Source: Anaerolineae bacterium (lineage in GTDB: Bacteria > Chloroflexota > Anaerolineae > Aggregatilineales > Phototrophicaceae). From it: a DNA stretch of 44,104 nt. The position numbers were made by a program, and so were the translations under genes. The stretch is taken from assembly GCA_022843385.1 (NCBI GenBank), contig JALHNT010000060.1:1-44104 (forward strand), written 5' to 3'. A model generated the notes under the pieces. It did not search any database and was not told where the DNA came from. It worked only from the letters and a program-made list of their open reading frames with translations. Positions 31,383 to 39,674 of the stretch are shown here, piece after piece. Numbering within the stretch: the first letter of the stretch is position 1; each line of letters opens with the position of its first letter.

Positions 31383-31411
31383 ATCTGATTTTTACATTGT
31401 GCCGTTATAAT
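31383..31411 (+). promoter_or_regulatory. Putative promoter of the hsp20-lon run
   Basis: A perfect TATAAT lies at 31406-31411, 38 bases before the hsp20 ATG. The -35 position (31383-31388, ATCTGA) is poor, and TTTACA at 31391 is too close. No CIRCE-type inverted repeat is present, so HrcA control is not supported. Confidence 0.4.
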
Positions 31412-31449
31412 GACAGGGTTATGCCTTTTCTAGTCAAAGGGGTCAGTAG

Positions 31450-31797
31450 ATGATCCGAGCAGCGCGTGCCTTTACCCCGCCGGCGGATGTCATTGAACTG
31501 GCGGACAAAGTGTTGGTTGTGGTGGAGATTGCCGGGATGCGGACAGCGGATCTGCGGATCACGCTGACCGAGCGCCGCTTGATGATCAATGGCGTCCGCG
31601 AAAAACCACGCCATGCCCAGGCGGCGTATCATCAGGTGGAGATTGGATTTGGCGAGTTCCGACTGGAGATTGATTTACCGGGGTCAGTAGACCGCGACGC
31701 CGTGAGCGCAACCTACGAAGCCGGTTTCCTGGAGATTTCCCTGCCACGCAAGGCAGCCAGGACGGTGCGGGTGGTTGAAGTGAATGGCGAACAGTAA
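31450..31797 (+). CDS. Hsp20/alpha-crystallin small heat-shock protein
   Basis: A 115-residue ATP-independent chaperone consisting almost only of an alpha-crystallin domain (about 10-105). VIELADKVLVVVEIAGMRTA is the opening strand pair, FGEFRLEIDLPGSVD the typical F-R-LP motif, and YEAGFLEISLPR the conserved G-L-I/P strand. N- and C-terminal arms are short. GGGG before the ATG at 31450 is the ribosome site. The lon gene starts 11 bases downstream, so holdase and protease are probably made together. Confidence 0.92.
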   Translation: MIRAARAFTPPADVIELADKVLVVVEIAGMRTADLRITLTERRLMINGVREKPRHAQAAYHQVEIGFGEFRLEIDLPGSVDRDAVSATYEAGFLEISLPRKAARTVRVVEVNGEQ

Positions 31798-31808
31798 GGC
31801 GAAACAGG

Positions 31809-34361
31809 ATGACAGCAAAACGAATCGCGAAGAACAGTGAAGTGAAAGCAGCACAGGTGGCAGAAGAAGAACAGGCGCGGGCTGAACTGGATATCACGCT
31901 GGATGACGAGCCGGCTGAGGATGTGAACGAAGCGGACAGCGCCCCGGATATTCCGGCAGAACTGCCGATCCTGCCGCTGCGCGGGCTGGTGGTGTATCCC
32001 CAGACAGCCATTCCGCTGACGGTGGGGCAGCCGCGCAGCATCAAGCTGGTGGATGATGTGATCGCCAACGACCGGCTGATCGGTTTGGTGGCGGCCAAAG
32101 ACCCCGACATGGAAACGCCAGGGCCGGATGATGTCTATCAGATTGGCACGCTGGCTTCGATTCACCGGCTGTTCCGGGCACCGGATGGCACCATCCGGCT
32201 GCTGGTGCAGGGATTGGCGCGGATTCAGGTGGACGAATACATCGAGACCGAGCCCTATCTGCGCGCCAAAATCCACCCGATCCCGGAAACCATCGAAGAT
32301 ACCATCGAAGTCGAAGCGATGGTGCGCAATGTCGCCAACCAGTTCACCCGGCTGGCGGAATTGGTGCCAGGTATCCCGGGCGAGCTGGTCAATAATACGC
32401 TGAACGTGGATGATCCGCTGCAACTGGTCTATGCCATCGCCACCTACGTCCGCATCAGCTTGCAGGATGCCCAGGAAATTCTGGAGATCGAAAGCACCGA
32501 CGCCAAGCTGCGCCGGCTGATGACCATCCTCACCAAAGAACTGGAAGTGCTAGAGCTGGGGCGCAAGATTCAGACTGATGCCGAGAATGAGATGCAGAAA
32601 GTTCAGCGCGAATACTTCCTGCGCGAACAGCTCAAGGCCATTCAGCGCGAACTGGGCGAGTCCGATGAGCAGATGGTCGAGATCGAGGGCTTCCGCAAGA
32701 AGATTGCCGAGTCCGGGATGCCGGATGAAGCGCGCAAGGAAGCCGAGCGTGAACTGGATCGGCTGGCGAAGCTGCCCACGGCTGCGGCTGAATACGGTGT
32801 CATCCGCACCTATCTGGATTGGATGACGACGCTGCCGTGGTCAAAATCCACTGAGGATCACCTGAACATCGCCGATGCGCGGTCGGTGCTGGATGAAGAT
32901 CACTATGGGTTGAAGGACATCAAGGAGCGCATCCTCGAATTCCTGGCGGTGCGCAAGCTGCGGCAGGAACGTGGCATTGATAAGGTGGAGAAAGACTCGG
33001 AGTACGCGCTGCGGCGGGATCGGCGCGGTGCCATCCTTTGCTTCGTCGGGCCACCGGGCGTGGGCAAGACTTCGCTGGGGGCGTCGATTGCGCGGGCGAT
33101 GGGGCGCAAGTTCATCCGCATGAGTCTGGGTGGGGTGCGCGATGAGGCCGAGATTCGTGGTTTCCGCCGCACCTACATCGGCGCGATGCCGGGTCGGATG
33201 ATCCAGACCATCCGCCGGGTCGAGTCGCGCAATCCGATCATCATGCTGGACGAAGTGGATAAGCTGGGGCGCGATTTTCGTGGCGACCCGGCCAGCGCGC
33301 TGCTGGAGGTGCTGGACCCGGAACAGAACAGCGAATTCCGCGATCATTATCTGGATGTAGCCTTCGACCTGAGCGATGTGTTCTTCATCACCACCGCCAA
33401 CGAGCTGGAGCCGATCCCCGGCCCGCTGCGGGATCGTATGGAGATCATCCAACTGAGCGGCTACACCGAACAGGAAAAAGTCGCTATTGCCGAGCAGTAT
33501 CTGGTTAAACGCCAGACGCGCGAGAATGGGCTGAAGGCGGAAGAGATCGCCTTCGAGCGTTCGGCGCTGGAACTCATCATCCGCGATTACACCCGTGAAG
33601 CCGGGGTGCGCACCCTGGAGCGGGAGATCGGGCGGGCGGCGCGTAAGGTCGTCACCCGCATCGTCGAGGGCGGGGCCGGCAAAGTCGAGGTTGATGAGAA
33701 GCTGGTGCGCGAACTGCTGGGCAAGCCGCGTTATGGCTATCGTGAGGAGATCGCCGAGCGCACCGATCTGCCGGGCGTAGCGACCGGGCTGGCCTGGACG
33801 CCGGTGGGCGGCGATGTGCTGTTCGTCGAAGCGGCGCGGATGCCGGGCGGCAAGGGCTTTCAGTACACCGGTCAACTGGGTGAGGTGATGCAGGAGAGCG
33901 CCCGCACCGCCCTCAGCTACATCCGGTCGCGCGCAGAGGACTTTGGCATCGACCAGAGCTTCTTCGAGAAGCACGATATTCATATCCATGTACCGGCCGG
34001 GGCAGTCCCCAAGGATGGCCCGTCGGCGGGTGTGACGATGGCGACCGCGCTGGCCTCGCTCATCACCGGGCGCGCTACCCGCAGCAATGTCGCCATGACG
34101 GGCGAGATCACGCTGCGTGGGCAGGTGCTGCCGGTGGGGGGAATCAAGGACAAGGTGCTGGCGGCGCATCGCTTCGGCGTGGATACGGTCATCATCCCGA
34201 AGAAGAACGAGAACGATCTCGATGATCTGCCGGAAGATGTGCGCCAGTCACTGACATTCGTCTTGGCCGAGAAGGTCGATGATGTGCTGGCGGCGGCGCT
34301 GGTGAGCCAGAAGCCAGGCAAAGCGGCGAAAAATGGGCGCAAGCCCAAATCTGGTGTATAG
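31809..34361 (+). CDS. lon: ATP-dependent Lon protease
   Basis: The full-length 850-residue LonA protease degrades damaged and regulatory proteins in the cytoplasm. An acidic ~50-residue extension precedes the substrate-binding LON domain, which begins ELPILPLRGLVVYPQTAIPL. The AAA+ module has Walker A GPPGVGKTS (414-422) and Walker B IIMLDEVDKLG. The S16 protease domain has the Ser739-Lys780 dyad (PKDGPSAGV; GGIKDKVLAAHR). All catalytic parts are intact. It follows hsp20 by 11 bases and is followed by a receiver, an epimerase and a PHP gene on the same strand. A 442-residue open frame on the other strand is a shadow. Confidence 0.97.
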   Translation: MTAKRIAKNSEVKAAQVAEEEQARAELDITLDDEPAEDVNEADSAPDIPAELPILPLRGLVVYPQTAIPLTVGQPRSIKLVDDVIANDRLIGLVAAKDPDMETPGPDDVYQIGTLASIHRLFRAPDGTIRLLVQGLARIQVDEYIETEPYLRAKIHPIPETIEDTIEVEAMVRNVANQFTRLAELVPGIPGELVNNTLNVDDPLQLVYAIATYVRISLQDAQEILEIESTDAKLRRLMTILTKELEVLELGRKIQTDAENEMQKVQREYFLREQLKAIQRELGESDEQMVEIEGFRKKIAESGMPDEARKEAERELDRLAKLPTAAAEYGVIRTYLDWMTTLPWSKSTEDHLNIADARSVLDEDHYGLKDIKERILEFLAVRKLRQERGIDKVEKDSEYALRRDRRGAILCFVGPPGVGKTSLGASIARAMGRKFIRMSLGGVRDEAEIRGFRRTYIGAMPGRMIQTIRRVESRNPIIMLDEVDKLGRDFRGDPASALLEVLDPEQNSEFRDHYLDVAFDLSDVFFITTANELEPIPGPLRDRMEIIQLSGYTEQEKVAIAEQYLVKRQTRENGLKAEEIAFERSALELIIRDYTREAGVRTLEREIGRAARKVVTRIVEGGAGKVEVDEKLVRELLGKPRYGYREEIAERTDLPGVATGLAWTPVGGDVLFVEAARMPGGKGFQYTGQLGEVMQESARTALSYIRSRAEDFGIDQSFFEKHDIHIHVPAGAVPKDGPSAGVTMATALASLITGRATRSNVAMTGEITLRGQVLPVGGIKDKVLAAHRFGVDTVIIPKKNENDLDDLPEDVRQSLTFVLAEKVDDVLAAALVSQKPGKAAKNGRKPKSGV

Positions 34362-34375
34362 TAAATTTGCAGACG

Positions 34376-34401
34376 GGTGGGGCAATTCTGTTGCCCTCAC
34401 C
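34376..34401 (+). terminator. Hairpin between lon and the receiver gene
   Basis: GGTGGGGCAA and TTGCCC-T-CACC form a 10-bp stem with one bulged T and a 5-base loop, 14 bases after the lon stop. No U-run follows, so it may be a processing or attenuation element rather than a full terminator. The next ribosome site (AAAGGA) starts ten bases later. Confidence 0.45.
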
Positions 34402-34425
34402 TACACCAATAAAGGACAATAGACC

Positions 34426-34785
34426 TTGGCGAAAGTCATGATTGTGGACGATGACCGCAGCACGGTCAAACTGATCTCCACCTTACTCGAGCTGGATGGA
34501 TTTGAAGTGGTGACAGCGGGACGCGGGGCGGATGTCATGCCGGTCGCGGAACAGAGTCATCCCGACATCTTCCTGATGGACTATCACCTGAGCGATATGG
34601 ACAGCACCGAGGTGATTGTGGCGCTGCGCGGACACGGGCAGTTCGCCAACACGCCGATTGTGGTGGCTTCCGGGCTGGATGTGAGCGATGAGGTGCTGGC
34701 CGCCGGCGCGAACCGTTTCCTGGTCAAACCCTTTGAACCCAACGATCTGGCAGGGATGTTCAATGCACTGCTGAAGGGCGGCTAG
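34426..34785 (+). CDS. Stand-alone response-regulator receiver
   Basis: A 119-residue CheY-like receiver without output domain. Acidic residues lie in MIVDDDRS (Asp8-Asp10). The phosphorylation site is Asp52 (FLMDYHL), with Ser82 in the switch position and Lys101 in LVKPF. All functional residues are present. It starts with TTG at 34426, chosen because AAAGGA is nine bases upstream; an internal ATG at 34438 would cut off the first strand. No histidine kinase is nearby. Its position between lon and the epimerase gene (eight-base gap) suggests co-expression. Confidence 0.88.
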   Translation: MAKVMIVDDDRSTVKLISTLLELDGFEVVTAGRGADVMPVAEQSHPDIFLMDYHLSDMDSTEVIVALRGHGQFANTPIVVASGLDVSDEVLAAGANRFLVKPFEPNDLAGMFNALLKGG

Positions 34786-34793
34786 GACCCGGC

Positions 34794-35798
34794 GTGGATA
34801 TTCTGATCCTGGGCGGAACACAATTCGTGGGACGGCATCTGGTTGAAGCCGCGCTTGACGCCGGTCATCAGGTGACGCTGTTCAATCGCGGCAGCCGCCC
34901 CGGCCTGTATCCGGGCGTGGTCGAAATCAGCGGTGACCGCGATGGGCGGCTGGATGGGTTGAAGGGTGGGCGCTGGGATATCGTCTTCGACCCCAGCGGG
35001 TATGTGCCACGTATCGTGCGCCAATCGGCTGAATTATTGCGCGATTCCGTTGGACACTATGTCTTCATCTCCAGCATCTCGGTCTATGCCGATTTTCAGG
35101 CGACCCACGAAACCAGCCCGCTCAAAGTTCTGGCTGATCCCAGCAGCGAGGACATTGGCACCCATTACGGTGAGATGAAAGTCGTCTGTGAACAACTCAT
35201 CAGCGATCTGTATGGTGAACGAGCCCTGATTGGCCGCCCCGGTTTCATCGTCGGCCCCTATGACGGCGTGCCGCGCCTGCCCTATTTATTGCAGCGCTTC
35301 AGCCAACCGGGGGAACGGCTGGCGGGATCACCGGATCAACCGGTGCAGATCATCAACGCGCGTGACATGGCTGACTGGCTGCTCAACGCTGCCAATGCGG
35401 GACTGAGCGGTGCCTACAACCTGACTGGTCATGCCCTGCCGATGCGCGAGCTGCTGGAAGGCGTGGCCGCCGCTACCGGTCAGGCAGTGACCATCACCTA
35501 TACCGATGATGATTTTCTGCAGGCACAGGGCATCGCGCCGCTGGATGGACTGACCTACTGGGTTCCAACGGGCTGGGAAGCCATCATGCGCGTCGATACG
35601 CACAAGGCCGACCAGGCAGGGCTGACGCATCGCCCGCTGGCACAAACGCTGACCGAGACGCTGTCAACGCTGCGCCGCGACGGTTATCATCCCGATCCCT
35701 TAAGCGCCTTATTCAACCGCTCCCTGCTTCAACCTGAACAGGAAGCGGCTATTCTACAAGCCTGGCATCAACGGATACCGGACTCGTCTATTCAATAA
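34794..35798 (+). CDS. NAD-dependent epimerase/dehydratase (extended SDR)
   Basis: A 334-residue Rossmann enzyme. The NAD loop is LGGTQFVGRHL (residues 6-16), and the active-site region is VFISSISVYAD with Tyr125 and Lys129 (THYGEMK), an intact YxxxK. It resembles the isoflavone-reductase/CSP41-like subgroup of sugar-nucleotide or RNA-binding SDRs; the substrate is unknown. It starts with GTG at 34794; AGGA lies six bases upstream, overlapping the end of the receiver gene. The PHP gene follows after 12 bases. Confidence 0.85.
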   Translation: MDILILGGTQFVGRHLVEAALDAGHQVTLFNRGSRPGLYPGVVEISGDRDGRLDGLKGGRWDIVFDPSGYVPRIVRQSAELLRDSVGHYVFISSISVYADFQATHETSPLKVLADPSSEDIGTHYGEMKVVCEQLISDLYGERALIGRPGFIVGPYDGVPRLPYLLQRFSQPGERLAGSPDQPVQIINARDMADWLLNAANAGLSGAYNLTGHALPMRELLEGVAAATGQAVTITYTDDDFLQAQGIAPLDGLTYWVPTGWEAIMRVDTHKADQAGLTHRPLAQTLTETLSTLRRDGYHPDPLSALFNRSLLQPEQEAAILQAWHQRIPDSSIQ

Positions 35799-35810
35799 AG
35801 TTTAGGACCT

Positions 35811-37580
35811 ATGGCTCCCCGCAAAAAAAACAACAAGATGCAGTGGTTCCGCATGGATCTGCATCTGCATACCCCGGCTTCGGCTGATTATCAGGAAGCC
35901 CCGATCACCTACCTCGACATTCTACGCAAGGCTGAACTGCGCGGACTGGACATCATCGCCTTCACCGATCACAACACCATCGGCGGTTATGCCGCGATGA
36001 TGCGCGAGATCGAGGGATTGGCCTACCTGGAACGGCTAGGGCGCGCTCAACCGGATGAGCTGAAGCGGCTGAACGAATATCGCCGTCTGCTCGACAAGAT
36101 TCTGGTGCTGCCTGGCTTTGAATTCACCGCCACCTTCGGCTTTCACATCCTCGGCATCTTTGCGCCAGAGACGCCGCTGCGCCTGCTGGAGCATCTGCTG
36201 TTGAGTCTGCATGTGCCGGCGCATGTGCTGGATGAAGGCAATTCGGAAGTTGGCGCGTCGTCGGATGTACTGACGGCCTATCAGGTGATTCATGAAGCCG
36301 GCGGCCTGTGCATCGCGGCTCATGCCAACAGCGCTCATGGCGTGGCGATGAAAGGCTTCGACTTCGGCGGTCAGACGCGCATCGCCTATACCCAGGATAA
36401 GCACCTGCACGCGCTGGAAGTGACCGATCTGGGCAAGCGGGTGCGCGACAGCACCGAACGCTTCTTCAATGGCACCAAGCAGGGGTATCCGCGCCGGATG
36501 CGCTGTATTCAGGGATCGGATGCCCACCGCCTCAATGCCCTGACCGACAAGAATGGCAAGATCACCCTGTACGGTGTCGGGGATCGGGTGACGGAAGTCG
36601 CGCTGCCGGAGCGCAGTTTCGCCGCCCTGTATGAGATGTTCATGGGGGCGGATTTCGCCCGGTCGCGGGCCTATAACCCCAAGAGCCAGCCGGTCGATTA
36701 CATTCAGCAGGCGCGGGAAGAAGGCCCGTCGCTGGTGCAGTCCTTCCACGAGCAGATGTCACGCGCTGGCGGGCGGCTGTACAGCGTCATCGCTGATGTG
36801 TGCGCCTTCGCCAATACCAACGGTGGCAACATTTACGTCGGGGTAGACCCGGATGTGCAGAACGCGCCGGTAGGGATTGATAAGCCGCATGAGGCGACCG
36901 AGCTGCTGCAACAGGAAATCAGCCGGATGATCAGCCCGTCGCTGGAAGTTGAGATCGATGTGGTCGAAAGCCGGGGCAAATCCATCGTCCGCATCCAGGT
37001 GCCGCCGGGGGATGACCGCCCCTATGCCATTGACGAGAATCGGATTTATGTGCGCGACGAGGCCGAAACCTCGCTGGCGGTACGCGATGAGATCGTCAAT
37101 CTGGTGCTGGGCAGCCGGCGACCCACCCCACCTCCCACGCCAGCGGAGGTCGTACCACCTCCTCCAGTGTCAGCGCCGGTGACAGAGCCGCCAGCCGTGG
37201 CTGATGGGCCGGTGCTGAAGGCACCCCCCAGCGGCGGCGTCGAGATCATCGAGGCGCAGCGGCGTGGCGACACGGTCTACTACACCATGCGCGACCTGCG
37301 CAATGGCAACATCGTCAAGAATGTCACGCGCAACTCGGCGCGGCGGCTGTGGCATTACGCCATCAAGCAGCGCGAAGGCAATCCTGTGCGGGCGGATAAA
37401 GTGCAGTGGCAGGGCGAGATCGGCCTGTGGCAGCGCTATCAGAAGAACGGCGAAACTCGCTACGATCTGGTGCAGCGCAGCGGCGACGAGCTGCATGTGT
37501 ATTATGGCGTGGCCGAGAACGGCATGTCTGGCGAGTGGCACATCTTCTTTACGCCGGATGAACCCAGCGAGCCTGCCTGA
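35811..37580 (+). CDS. PHP phosphoesterase fused to an AlbA_2 (Schlafen-like) domain
   Basis: A 589-residue three-part protein. Residues 12-285 form a PHP metal-dependent phosphoesterase/nuclease domain: DLHLHTPAS (His18, His20), FTDHN (His54), GFEFT (Glu104), AAHANSAHG (His171, His176) and GSDAH (Asp237, His239). Residues about 305-432 resemble the AlbA_2 or Schlafen-AlbA_2 nucleic-acid-binding domain (VIADVCAFANTNGGNIYVGV; RIYVRDEAET). A Pro-rich linker (438-465) leads to a C-terminal domain (475-580), unknown to me, that starts VEIIEAQRRGDTVYYTMRDL and has many basic and aromatic residues. Together this suggests a nuclease or phosphoesterase guided to nucleic acid. The metal ligands are intact. 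It is the last gene of the hsp20-lon run. Confidence 0.87.
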   Translation: MAPRKKNNKMQWFRMDLHLHTPASADYQEAPITYLDILRKAELRGLDIIAFTDHNTIGGYAAMMREIEGLAYLERLGRAQPDELKRLNEYRRLLDKILVLPGFEFTATFGFHILGIFAPETPLRLLEHLLLSLHVPAHVLDEGNSEVGASSDVLTAYQVIHEAGGLCIAAHANSAHGVAMKGFDFGGQTRIAYTQDKHLHALEVTDLGKRVRDSTERFFNGTKQGYPRRMRCIQGSDAHRLNALTDKNGKITLYGVGDRVTEVALPERSFAALYEMFMGADFARSRAYNPKSQPVDYIQQAREEGPSLVQSFHEQMSRAGGRLYSVIADVCAFANTNGGNIYVGVDPDVQNAPVGIDKPHEATELLQQEISRMISPSLEVEIDVVESRGKSIVRIQVPPGDDRPYAIDENRIYVRDEAETSLAVRDEIVNLVLGSRRPTPPPTPAEVVPPPPVSAPVTEPPAVADGPVLKAPPSGGVEIIEAQRRGDTVYYTMRDLRNGNIVKNVTRNSARRLWHYAIKQREGNPVRADKVQWQGEIGLWQRYQKNGETRYDLVQRSGDELHVYYGVAENGMSGEWHIFFTPDEPSEPA

Positions 37581-37587
37581 CAGCAAA

Positions 37588-37608
37588 ATGCCCCGACTAT
37601 CGGGGCAT
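37588..37608 (+). terminator. Hairpin after the PHP-AlbA_2 gene
   Basis: ATGCCCCGA (37588-37596), loop CTA and TCGGGGCAT (37600-37608) form a perfect 9-bp stem seven bases after the stop. AAAA precedes and no T-run follows, so on the plus strand it is an imperfect intrinsic terminator. The rest of the gap to 38036 contains no gene, only the two palindromes listed below. Confidence 0.6.
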
Positions 37609-37937
37609 CTGCCAGAATTGAGAACTGACGCGAGCCAGTGTGTTTTTCAGCGTGATCTGATCCTCATTAAACCCCATTTCCGCTTCTGTAGCATCCTTTG
37701 ATTGACGGATTGGTTTCTCCGACTTTTGGTGGAGAGTCGGCTCTTAGGGCTGCTGCCAGCAGTCGACGAAAATCCACCAAGCATTTGAATTGCCGTACAC
37801 CTGCTATATGCCATGGCGTGTCCGCCTAAACCGTTTCCCGATTGTTTCCTTAACCTACCTTGAAACTGCAGTGCAGGGGATGCTATGCCGGACGATCATC
37901 CCTGCATCAGCGGCAGAAAGATGAGTAAGAGATGAGA

Positions 37938-37949
37938 GGTGAATTCACC
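37938..37949. promoter_or_regulatory. Perfect 12-bp palindrome GGTGAATTCACC
   Basis: A perfect dyad 88 bases upstream of the acidic-repeat protein's ATG, within a 456-bp gene-free region. It is one of two 12-bp perfect palindromes whose starts are 46 bp apart. A role as an operator is inferred from symmetry and position only. Confidence 0.4.
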
Positions 37950-37983
37950 CATAACTTTTTGCCGCATTTACCGTCGGTATAGG

Positions 37984-37995
37984 TGTTCGCGAACA
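37984..37995. promoter_or_regulatory. Perfect 12-bp palindrome TGTTCGCGAACA
   Basis: A second perfect dyad, 42 bases before the ATG at 38037 and directly after a TATAGG -10-like hexamer (37978-37983). It is flanked by AGGTG and CACCT, which extend the symmetry imperfectly. The position suits a repressor site at the transcription start. Confidence 0.45.
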
Positions 37996-38036
37996 ACACA
38001 CCTGTAGCGTAATGAAACCAATGGGAGACTGGGAAC

Positions 38037-38969
38037 ATGCGTAAGATCAGCAAGTTGCAATGGATTTATCGGACAGCGTTCGCGCTGTCGCTGCTGGGTG
38101 GCTCGATGGCCGCCGCCAATGTGGTCTATGAGGATGATGACCGGGTAGAAATCGAAGGCCGTCTGATCGAGATGGATGACGACTCGGTTCAGATCAGCAC
38201 ACTGGTCATCGACGCCCGCGATGCCGCTGTTGCCGATGATGTTGAGGAAGGCGATTGGGTTCGGGTGACGACAGCGGATCAGGATGACGATAATGAATGG
38301 GAGGCTGTCGCAGTTGATGAACAGTCGAATGAGGATGACCTCGACGATGACGAAATCCGCATCAGCGGCGAAGTGGAAGACCTTGATGATGACTCGCTGA
38401 CCATTGGCGGCATCGAAATCGAGCGCGGTCTGGCTGAAACTGAAAATGACCTGGCGCTGGGCATGGAAGTAGAAGTGATTGCCCGCTCATCGGATGATGA
38501 CGATGATGGCGATGACGACTCATCCTGGGAAGCGGTCAGTATCAGCCGCGACGATGATGATAACAGCGGTTCGGATGATGACAGCACGGCTACCCCGACG
38601 CCCGATGGTGATGACGACAGCGGTTCGGATGACGACAGCACGGCTACCCCGACGCCCGATGGTGACGATGATGACAGCGGTTCGGATGACGACAGCACCG
38701 CCACGCCAACGCCCGATGGCGATGACGATGGCAGCGGTTCGGATGACGACAGCACGGCTACCCCGACGCCCGATGGTGACGATGACAGCGGTTCAGACGA
38801 TGACAGCACGGCTACCCCAACGCCCGATGGTGACGATGACAGCACGGCTACCCCAACGCCCGACGGTGACGATGGCAGCGGTTCGGATGATGACAGCAGC
38901 GCGACCCCGGCGCCCGATGGTGACGATGACAGCGGTTCGGATGACAGTGGCTCGGAAGACGAGGCGTAA
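38037..38969 (+). CDS. Secreted acidic-repeat protein with two DUF5666-like modules
   Basis: A 310-residue exported, very acidic protein. A signal peptide covers about 1-27 (FALSLLGGSMAAA). Residues 34-95 and 106-171 are two copies of a small beta module (VEIEGRLIEMDDDSVQI ... GDWVRV and IRISGEVEDLDDDSLTI ... GMEVEV) like DUF5666. From residue 177 the chain is a low-complexity tail of SGSDDDSTATPTPDGDD units ending in SEDEA. It has no anchor, so it is secreted or held by charge; the Asp-rich tail could bind calcium (inference). The ATG at 38037 follows GGGA. It sits just upstream of the sigma-factor operon, whose membrane protein has a similar Asp/Gly/Ser tail. Confidence 0.82.
   Translation: MRKISKLQWIYRTAFALSLLGGSMAAANVVYEDDDRVEIEGRLIEMDDDSVQISTLVIDARDAAVADDVEEGDWVRVTTADQDDDNEWEAVAVDEQSNEDDLDDDEIRISGEVEDLDDDSLTIGGIEIERGLAETENDLALGMEVEVIARSSDDDDDGDDDSSWEAVSISRDDDDNSGSDDDSTATPTPDGDDDSGSDDDSTATPTPDGDDDDSGSDDDSTATPTPDGDDDGSGSDDDSTATPTPDGDDDSGSDDDSTATPTPDGDDDSTATPTPDGDDGSGSDDDSSATPAPDGDDDSGSDDSGSEDEA
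38565..38948 (+). repeat. In-gene tandem repeat encoding SGSDDDSTATPTPDGDD
   Basis: Six to seven units of about 51-57 bases lie in tandem within the 38037 gene. Unit lengths differ by whole codons (extra Asp or Gly) and one unit is shortened, as expected from slippage or unequal exchange with the frame conserved. This is not a CRISPR array: there are no unique spacers. Confidence 0.9.
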
Positions 38970-38990
38970 AGTTCTCAGTCAAATCAGGAG

Positions 38991-39014
38991 GGGGTGGGAT
39001 GAATTTCCCACCCC
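38991..39014 (+). terminator. Terminator-like hairpin after the acidic-repeat gene
   Basis: GGGGTGGGA (38991-38999), loop TGAATT and TCCCACCCC (39006-39014) form a perfect 9-bp GC-rich stem, 21 bases after the stop. It is followed by GTTCGTT, a weak U-run. Confidence 0.65.
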
Positions 39015-39046
39015 GTTCGTTGCGACGATATTATACATCGATTATA

Positions 39047-39076
39047 TTGACTGGGTTGTGATCCTTATCCGATAAC
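39047..39076 (+). promoter_or_regulatory. Putative promoter of the sigma-factor operon
   Basis: TTGACT (39047-39052) and GATAAC (39071-39076) are 18 bases apart and end 19 bases before the sigma-factor ATG. The -35 is good (5 of 6), the -10 moderate. An autoregulated ECF-type promoter was not recognised. Confidence 0.35.
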
Positions 39077-39095
39077 CGTAGGGTGGAACTGTCTG

Positions 39096-39674
39096 ATGAT
39101 CCTGATTATCCTGCCGGATTACGCCGTTGAAGACGAGCTGTTGGCGAAGGCGCGCCTGGGCGATAAAGCCGCCATCCGCCGTATCTTCAACGATTACTTT
39201 GATCCGATCTTTCAGTTCATCCGAATGCGGGTGGACGACAAACAAACGGCTGAAGATCTGGCGAGCGATGTCTTCGTCAAGATGCTCAAAGCCTTCCAAA
39301 GCGGCAGTGCGCCACGCCAGAGTTTGCGCGGTTGGCTGTTCCAGGTGGCTCGTAACGAAATCGCAGATTATTTTGGAAAGCACAAACGACTGACCATGAC
39401 GGTACTGGATGAATGGATACCCGCTTCTGATGAGGATGAACCGGAATTACAATTCGCCCGTTCACTGAATATCCAGCAGGCGCGGCAGGCTTTGAAGAAA
39501 CTGACCGAAGAGCAGCAGGAAGTGCTGATCCTGCGCTTCGGCCAGATGCTCAACCTGCAAGAGACGGCTGACATCATGGGCAAACAGGTGAATGCAGTGA
39601 AGGTATTGCAGTTTCGCGCGGTCAACGCGCTGCGGCGAGCATTGGGAACGATGCGGTTGGAGACAAGCTCATGA
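39096..39674 (+). CDS. ECF-type sigma-70 family RNA polymerase sigma factor
   Basis: A 192-residue group IV-like sigma factor. Region 2 spans about 20-100 (LGDKAAIRRIFNDYFDPIFQ, QTAEDLASDVFVKMLKAF, LRGWLFQVARNEIADYF). Region 4 spans about 128-182 (QARQALKKLTEEQQEVLILR, MLNLQETADIMGKQVNAVKV). A GTGGAA nine bases upstream is the ribosome site. Its stop overlaps the next gene by four bases, the classical coupling for a sigma factor and its regulator. It would direct polymerase to envelope-related promoters if the partner is the membrane sensor (inference). Confidence 0.92.
   Translation: MILIILPDYAVEDELLAKARLGDKAAIRRIFNDYFDPIFQFIRMRVDDKQTAEDLASDVFVKMLKAFQSGSAPRQSLRGWLFQVARNEIADYFGKHKRLTMTVLDEWIPASDEDEPELQFARSLNIQQARQALKKLTEEQQEVLILRFGQMLNLQETADIMGKQVNAVKVLQFRAVNALRRALGTMRLETSS

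Noticed and set aside
31319..31449. CIRCE/HrcA operator before hsp20
   Set aside because: No TTAGCACTC-N9-GAGTGCTAA-like inverted repeat is present in the gap.
32841..34169. 442-codon open frame opposite lon
   Set aside because: It is antisense to the AAA+ and protease domains of Lon, with shadow-type composition.
38279..38845. Ser-rich minus-strand frame with SSSPSGVGVAVLSSSEP repeats
   Set aside because: The repeat pattern is only the complement of the Asp/Ser/Thr/Pro repeat in the real gene.
38565..38948. Regularly spaced repeats resembling a CRISPR array
   Set aside because: The units are contiguous, degenerate and keep one reading frame; there are no unique spacers and no cas genes in the window.
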